From Oscillospiraceae bacterium (GTDB lineage: Bacteria > Bacillota > Clostridia > Oscillospirales > Oscillospiraceae): a stretch of 5,206 bases of DNA. This document shows, piece by piece, positions 1-3,437 of this stretch (position 1 is the stretch's first letter; the number at the start of each line of letters is the position of its first letter). Location of the stretch: positions 1 through 5,206 of the forward strand of contig JAHHSE010000109.1 in assembly GCA_020025395.1 (NCBI GenBank), read 5' to 3'. The position numbers and the translations under genes are program-made. The notes under the pieces are model-generated. The model made no database searches and was not told the origin of the DNA. It saw nothing but the letters and a program-made list of their open reading frames with translations.

Positions 1-777
1 GGCGGCACTCCGCCGGATGGCTTCGTCAAAGTCCACCTGGAATCCGTCAAAGTCCGGCCCGTCCACACAGGCAAACCTGGTCTCCCCGCCTACGGTAAGG
101 CGGCAGCAGCCGCACATCCCCGTGCCGTCGATCATAATGGGATTCATGGAGACCACCGTCTTCACATGGTGTTTTTTTGCCACGGCAGTGACAAATTTCA
201 TCATCACCAGAGGGCCGATGGCAATCACCTCGTCATAGGACTCCCCAGCCAGAATCAGCTCCTCCAGCGCATCGGTGACCAGACCCTTCCGTCCGTAAGA
301 GCCGTCGTCAGTCATGAGGACCAGGCGGTGGCTGCAGGCCCGGAATTCCTCCTCCAGGATCACCAGGTCCCGCCCCCGAAAGCCCACCACGCTGTGGACC
401 TCCGTCCCCTTGTCATAGAGGGCCTGGGCCAGAGGGAGGGCAATGGCGCAGCCCACGCCCCCCCCTACCACGCAGACTTTCTTTAAGCCATCCAGCTCGC
501 TGGCCCGGCCCAGGGGTCCCGCAAAATCCTGGAGGAATTCCCCCGGCTTCAGGGCATTCAGCTCCATGGTGCCGGCCCCCACCACCTGGAAGATGACGGT
601 GACAGACCCCCGGTCCGGATTGACCCCGGCAACGGTGAGGGGAATCCGCTCGGAATCCGGCCCGCCCCGGAGGATGACAAACTGTCCGGGCAGGGCTTTT
701 TTCGCGATCAGAGGGGCCTTCACCACCATTCGGGTGACGGTGGGATTCAAAGCCTCTTTTTCCAAAATTAAAAACAT
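1..777 (-). CDS. NfnA/SudB-like FAD/NAD-binding [2Fe-2S] oxidoreductase subunit (3' end beyond window)
   Basis: This gene reads leftward from ATG 775-777 and stays open for 259 codons to the window edge. The family is usually about 275-285 residues, so only a short C-terminal tail is missing. The product resembles the small subunit of NADH-dependent ferredoxin:NADP oxidoreductase (NfnA), sulfide dehydrogenase subunit B and dihydroorotate dehydrogenase electron-transfer subunit PyrK. In order it shows a ferredoxin-reductase-type FAD barrel with RIPLTVAG (residues 44-51), an NAD-binding VGGGVGCAIALPLAQAL (104-120), GPLVMMKF (188-195) and a C-terminal iron-sulfur motif. That motif has Asp217, Cys222, Cys225 and Cys237, the Asp plus three Cys ligand set known for NfnA. 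An extra Cys224 sits between two ligands. The Shine-Dalgarno AGGAGAGGA (782-790) supports the start. It lies 19 bases after the hydantoinase stop, so the two are co-transcribed. Expected role, inferred: cytosolic electron transfer with a larger GltA/NfnB-like partner encoded beyond the left edge. Whether it serves ureide or pyrimidine reduction is inferred from its neighbour only. Confidence 0.88.
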   Translation of the reverse strand, partial: MFLILEKEALNPTVTRMVVKAPLIAKKALPGQFVILRGGPDSERIPLTVAGVNPDRGSVTVIFQVVGAGTMELNALKPGEFLQDFAGPLGRASELDGLKKVCVVGGGVGCAIALPLAQALYDKGTEVHSVVGFRGRDLVILEEEFRACSHRLVLMTDDGSYGRKGLVTDALEELILAGESYDEVIAIGPLVMMKFVTAVAKKHHVKTVVSMNPIMIDGTGMCGCCRLTVGGETRFACVDGPDFDGFQVDFDEAIRRSAA

Positions 778-796
778 GACATCCTCTCCTATCGGA

Positions 797-2167
797 TCAT
801 GAAATGGTTGCGCGGGGGATGTAGCGGCCCAGACCGGTCCGCACCGGCTCCCCGTCCTGGGCGGCCAGCACCCCGTCCAGATAGACGGCCTTGGCCCGCC
901 CGGTCAGGACCATCCCCTCATAGGGGGTGTAGTCCACCTTCTGATGCTGGAAGGCGGCAGAGACCGTCCATTTGGCTCTGGGGTCCCAAAGGACCAGATC
1001 GGCATCGGACCCCTGGGCCAGACAGCCCTTTTGCGGCCACATACCATACTGCCTGGCTGGATTTTCCGCCAGAAGGGCGCACATGGTCTCCGGCCCTGTC
1101 AGGCCGGGGGCCACAAAGGAGCTGTAAAACAGGGCGGGGCGATGCTCCAGGCCGGGGGCTCCGTTGGGGATCTTCGTAAAATCCTCCCGCCCCAGTATTT
1201 TTTGGGTGGCATAATGGTAGGAGCAGTGGTCGGTGGCTATGGTTTGGATCTCCCCCTCCGCCACGGCTCTTCGCAGGGCCTCCACATCCGCGGGAGACCG
1301 GAGGGGAGGACTCATGACAAACTTGGCTCCCTCAAAGCCGGGGAGGCCGTAGCGGCTCTCGTCCAAAAGAAGGTACTGGGGACAGGTCTCGGCATAAACA
1401 GTCTGACCCCCTCTGCGGGCTTTTCGGACCTCCTCCAAACCGGCGGCGGAGGAGAGATGGACCACGGTCACCGGACATTGAGCCAGCCTTGCCACATAAC
1501 AGTAACGGCTGATGGCCTCCGCCTCCACCACCGGGGGGCGGGAGGCGGGGTGGCCCCCAGGGCCGGTGTGGCCCAGACCCAGCTCCTCCTTTTGGAGGAA
1601 GTTGACCAGATCCCCGTTTTCACAGTGACAGCCGATCTGAAGCCCCAGATTGCGGCACAGCTTCAGAATCTCCAAAAGGACAAAATCCGAAATCCGAAGG
1701 GCGTCATAGGCCAGATAAACCTTGAGGGAGGTGACCCCGGCCTCCACCATGGCCGGAAGCTCCTGCCGGGTGGTCTCATTCCAATCGGTGACGGCCATGT
1801 GGAAGGCGTAATGACAGCTGGAGCGCCCATCCGCCTTCCGATGCCAGAGGGCGAGGGCATCCTTCAGGGTGCCGCCCCGATCCTGGGTGGCAAAGTCCAC
1901 CAGGGCGGTGGTCCCGCCGCAGAGGGCGGCCAGGGTGCCGCTGGGAAAGTCGTCGGCGGTGGTGAGAAGGCCGTTGTCCATATCCAGATGGGTGTGGGGG
2001 TCGATGAAGCCGGGGAAGACCAGAAGGCCCTCCGCGGAGACCACCTCATCTCCGGGCCGGGGGGTGAGGCGGGGGGCGATCTGATGGATCTTTCCCCCTT
2101 CTAAAGCGATATCGGCCCGCCAGGTCCTTTGGGAGGAGACCAGAGTCCCGTTTTGGATGATTATCAT
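797..2167 (-). CDS. hydA: Dihydropyrimidinase / D-hydantoinase
   Basis: This complete 456-residue protein has the usual length for cyclic-amide hydrolases of the amidohydrolase superfamily. The family opens 5,6-dihydrouracil or dihydrothymine to N-carbamoyl-beta-amino acids, or hydantoins to N-carbamoyl amino acids, at a two-zinc site in the cytosol. All the expected site residues are visible: GFIDPHTHLDM with His58 and His60, SLKVYLAY with the carboxylated Lys149 and Tyr154, CHCEN with His181, VVHLSS with His237, and ATDHCSY with Asp313. These are followed by QKILGREDFTKIPNGAPGLEHR (split here as QKILGREDF at 322-330 and IPNGAPGLEHR at 333-343), a strong dihydropyrimidinase signature. ATG 2165-2167 is placed right before the IIIQNGTLV strand normal for the family. 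Its ribosome site is weak (AAGG or GGTGG in a 12-base gap), so translation may depend on the upstream gene. The flavin subunit follows 19 bases downstream. The natural substrate cannot be told from sequence: pyrimidine, hydantoin and purine-ring breakdown all remain possible. Confidence 0.93.
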   Translation of the reverse strand: MIIIQNGTLVSSQRTWRADIALEGGKIHQIAPRLTPRPGDEVVSAEGLLVFPGFIDPHTHLDMDNGLLTTADDFPSGTLAALCGGTTALVDFATQDRGGTLKDALALWHRKADGRSSCHYAFHMAVTDWNETTRQELPAMVEAGVTSLKVYLAYDALRISDFVLLEILKLCRNLGLQIGCHCENGDLVNFLQKEELGLGHTGPGGHPASRPPVVEAEAISRYCYVARLAQCPVTVVHLSSAAGLEEVRKARRGGQTVYAETCPQYLLLDESRYGLPGFEGAKFVMSPPLRSPADVEALRRAVAEGEIQTIATDHCSYHYATQKILGREDFTKIPNGAPGLEHRPALFYSSFVAPGLTGPETMCALLAENPARQYGMWPQKGCLAQGSDADLVLWDPRAKWTVSAAFQHQKVDYTPYEGMVLTGRAKAVYLDGVLAAQDGEPVRTGLGRYIPRATIS

Positions 2168-2179
2168 AGCGCCACCGCC

Positions 2180-2614
2180 TTAGTGCGCCAGGGCGGCCAG
2201 CCGCTCCCCCAGAGGGGTGAGGGCCATGCTCCCCAGCTCCAGACGGGGGGTATCCCCCAAAAAGCCCCGGGATGCCCCCTCTTTCACAGTGGAGACAAAG
2301 TAGGCGTAAAGGGCACTGTGATCATATTCCTCATAAGGGTATCCCCGGAGGGGAATGTCATAGTCAAGGGTGAGACAGCCCATGGCCTCCAGTCCAAGGA
2401 GGAAGGCGCCGGCCTCCTTCACATCGGACATCTCATCGGCGGCGGAGCGGAGAAAAACCGGAGCCAGGGCGACGGAGGAGAAGTCATGCTCCCGGCTGCT
2501 CTCCAGCACAAAGCGGGCCACCGGCAGGGCCTGATGGTGAGAAAGCCGGCAGAGAAAATCCCGCTGGTTGGCAGTCAGGTCTTTGGGGGAGACAAGTCGA
2601 ATATGACGATCCAT
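2180..2614 (-). CDS. Unrecognised 144-residue protein, first gene of the hydantoinase operon
   Basis: I do not recognise this protein. It starts at ATG 2612-2614 after a good AAGGAG site (2622-2627, 7 bases away) and ends with TAA 12 bases before the hydantoinase start. It therefore opens the operon and is very likely expressed with it. It has no signal peptide, membrane segment or metal motif. The N-terminal half looks helical (LTANQRDFLCRLSHHQALPVA, residues about 14-34, seen in two helix-like parts). A middle part (about 65-85) reads like a recognition helix followed by LEAMGCLTLDYDIPL. An aromatic stretch with YPYEEYDHSALYAYF follows at about 92-106. The tail, LELGSMALTPLGERLA, is the kind of strand-helix ending common in small winged-helix proteins. 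A DNA-binding or small accessory role is therefore possible but not shown. Coding is supported by operon spacing, the ribosome site and GC-rich codon choice like its neighbours. Confidence 0.75.
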   Translation of the reverse strand: MDRHIRLVSPKDLTANQRDFLCRLSHHQALPVARFVLESSREHDFSSVALAPVFLRSAADEMSDVKEAGAFLLGLEAMGCLTLDYDIPLRGYPYEEYDHSALYAYFVSTVKEGASRGFLGDTPRLELGSMALTPLGERLAALAH

Positions 2615-2659
2615 AAAAACGCTCCTTTCCAGTCATAGAACAGGAAATCTTATTTTCTT

Positions 2660-2688
2660 ATCATAGCGTCCTTTTGGGATGTTGTCTA
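2660..2688 (-). promoter_or_regulatory. Promoter of the leftward hydantoinase operon
   Basis: Read on the minus strand, TAGACA (2683-2688) and TATGAT (2660-2665) are separated by exactly 17 bases, each one mismatch from the vegetative sigma consensus. Transcription would start near 2653, giving a leader of about 40 bases that carries the AAGGAG ribosome site of the 144-residue protein. No competing promoter of this quality is seen closer to the gene. Confidence 0.65.
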
Positions 2689-2693
2689 TACAA
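2682..2693. promoter_or_regulatory. Candidate operator, short palindrome over the leftward -35
   Basis: TTGTCTATACAA is a 12-base palindrome with only one mismatched pair (TTGT and ACAA arms). It covers the -35 hexamer of the leftward promoter, where a bound repressor would block RNA polymerase. The shape resembles the TTGTnnACAA-type sites of GntR-family regulators, but no such regulator is in the window and a palindrome this short can arise by chance in AT-rich DNA. Confidence 0.3.
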
Positions 2694-2720
2694 AATCTTC
2701 ATGTTTTGCAAAAACAAAAA

Positions 2721-2862
2721 GCAGGGGAGGACATGAGAGACCATCGACTGAAATCATTCCTCCGGCATTTGGAGCCGGGTGAAAACCCGTAAGCCGAGCC
2801 GTCAGAAACGGCGGGCATGGCTGAGGACACATCAAGGGGGCCGAATTTGCCGCAACCCCCTG
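2721..2862 (+). ncRNA. Candidate structured RNA / riboswitch-like element of unknown class
   Basis: This gene-free, GC-rich stretch is packed with hairpins on the plus strand. GGAGGA (2726-2731) can pair with TCCTCC (2758-2763). CGGGT-GAAA-ACCCG (2776-2789) is a perfect 5-pair stem capped by a GNRA tetraloop, which is stable only when read on this strand. GCCGT-CAGAA-ACGGC (2798-2812) is a second perfect 5-pair stem. AGGGGG (2835-2840) can pair with CCCCCT (2856-2861). CAGGGG (2722-2727) can alternatively pair with CCCCTG (2857-2862) and close the whole domain, in competition with the last hairpin. There is no U-tract after the last stem, so it is not a simple terminator. It lies upstream of the Rrf2 promoter, so it would be either a free small RNA or part of a longer leader from an upstream promoter that I could not identify. 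The arrangement loosely recalls molybdenum-cofactor or cobalamin riboswitches, but no class is assigned. Confidence 0.4.
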
Positions 2863-2923
2863 TGCATCATATACAAATACCCAGTCCGCAATTTGAATTA
2901 ACCGTACAATTTCACAGAATATA

Positions 2924-2942
2924 CTTGACAAATTTTATCAAG
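2924..2942. promoter_or_regulatory. Candidate autoregulatory operator for the Rrf2 regulator
   Basis: CTTGACAAATTTTATCAAG is a 19-base palindrome in which eight of nine pairs match around a central T. It contains the whole -35 hexamer of the regulator's own promoter. Rrf2-family proteins such as IscR, CymR and NsrR are dimers that bind AT-centred dyads of about this size and commonly repress themselves from them. The TTGAC arms and AT-rich centre are similar in style to IscR-type sites. Binding by the adjacent gene product is inferred. Confidence 0.55.
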
Positions 2943-2953
2943 ATTGTTAGGAT
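2925..2953 (+). promoter_or_regulatory. Promoter of the Rrf2 regulator and acyl-CoA dehydrogenase genes
   Basis: A perfect -35 TTGACA (2925-2930) and a -10 TAGGAT (2948-2953, four of six consensus bases) are spaced by exactly 17 bases, with AT-rich DNA just upstream. Transcription would begin near 2960. The leader would then be only about 28 bases, enough for the GGGAGGTGG ribosome site and a start at 2988. This placement excludes any start codon upstream of about 2960. Confidence 0.72.
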
Positions 2954-2972
2954 AAGGGTACAGACCAAAACA

Positions 2973-2981
2973 GGGAGGTGG
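2973..2981 (+). promoter_or_regulatory. Ribosome binding site that decides the Rrf2 start
   Basis: GGGAGGTGG is a strong anti-16S match lying 6 bases before ATT 2988-2990. No ATG, GTG or TTG lies in the right frame within working distance of it. The GTG inside the site itself (2978-2980) is in another frame. The site therefore points to ATT as the initiation codon. Confidence 0.65.
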
Positions 2982-2987
2982 CCCGGT

Positions 2988-3392
2988 ATTCTTACCCGAG
3001 AGACGGATTATGCCCTGCGTCTTCTGCGTGGGCTCAGTGACGGAAACTGGCACACGGCAGGCGCATTGGCAGAGCAGGAGATGGTCCCCCAGGCCTTTGC
3101 GTATAAGATTTTAAAGAAGCTGTCCAAAGGCGGATTTGCGGAGGTGGTACGGGGGGCGGACGGCGGGTGGCGGCTGACCGCGGATCTGGAACGCAGCAGT
3201 CTGTATGATCTCATGATTGCCATGGAGGAACGATGCACCATCAATGCCTGCATGGAGCCCGCTTTCACCTGCCAATGGCGGGAGCGGAATGGGCCATGTT
3301 CCGTCTGCCAGCGTCTCTGCATCATTCAAAAAAACCTGGAAAAGGAACTGCGTGCCCACTCTCTGGCCTCTTTCTTTGCGTCAGAACCCTGA
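2988..3392 (+). CDS. Rrf2-family transcriptional regulator with cysteine-rich sensor region, ATT start
   Basis: The protein from the proposed ATT start is 134 residues, normal for Rrf2 regulators (about 130-165). Residues 2-10, LTRETDYAL, are the hallmark N-terminus of this family, whose members typically begin one or two residues earlier. A winged helix-turn-helix follows: AGALAEQEMVPQAFAYKILKKLSKGGF (described as AGALAEQEMV at 24-33 and FAYKILKKL at 37-45), then the wing with VVRGADGGWRLT (53-64). The C-terminal half has six cysteines (83, 88, 95, 104, 107, 111), more than the three that hold the [2Fe-2S] cluster in IscR. Iron-sulfur, nitric-oxide or thiol redox sensing is likely, but the ligands are not certain. 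It probably binds the palindrome over its own promoter. The fused dehydrogenase gene follows 45 bases later with no terminator, so it is the likely target. The family call is firm. The start is less so, since a sequencing error could mimic it. Confidence 0.88.
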   Translation: MLTRETDYALRLLRGLSDGNWHTAGALAEQEMVPQAFAYKILKKLSKGGFAEVVRGADGGWRLTADLERSSLYDLMIAMEERCTINACMEPAFTCQWRERNGPCSVCQRLCIIQKNLEKELRAHSLASFFASEP

Positions 3393-3437
3393 TAAAAATC
3401 CTGTCCCCATTTTAAATCAGAAACGGAGGAACCCAAT

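Noticed and set aside
944..2104. A 386-codon open frame on the plus strand opposite the hydantoinase
   Set aside because: The minus-strand protein has the full set of amidohydrolase metal ligands. The plus-strand frame is Gly-rich, lacks a good ribosome site and has no recognisable domain.
2129..2638. A 169-codon plus-strand frame across the 144-residue gene
   Set aside because: It overlaps the operon's first gene in antisense, crosses the intergenic gap and into the next gene's start, and has no domain or ribosome site to support it.
2708..2763. A possible intrinsic terminator on the minus strand (GGAGGA/TCCTCC followed by a T-rich run at 2711-2720)
   Set aside because: The stem has only six pairs with a 26-base loop and is separated from the T-run by several bases. 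No minus-strand gene ends upstream of it.
2817..2987. A 57-residue N-terminal extension of the Rrf2 protein starting at ATG 2817
   Set aside because: It would span the palindrome and promoter and begin about 140 bases upstream of the predicted transcription start. The extension has no family similarity and no ribosome site.
3393..3437. A terminator between the Rrf2 gene and the dehydrogenase gene
   Set aside because: The 45-base gap holds a ribosome site but no inverted repeat followed by a T-run, so read-through is expected.
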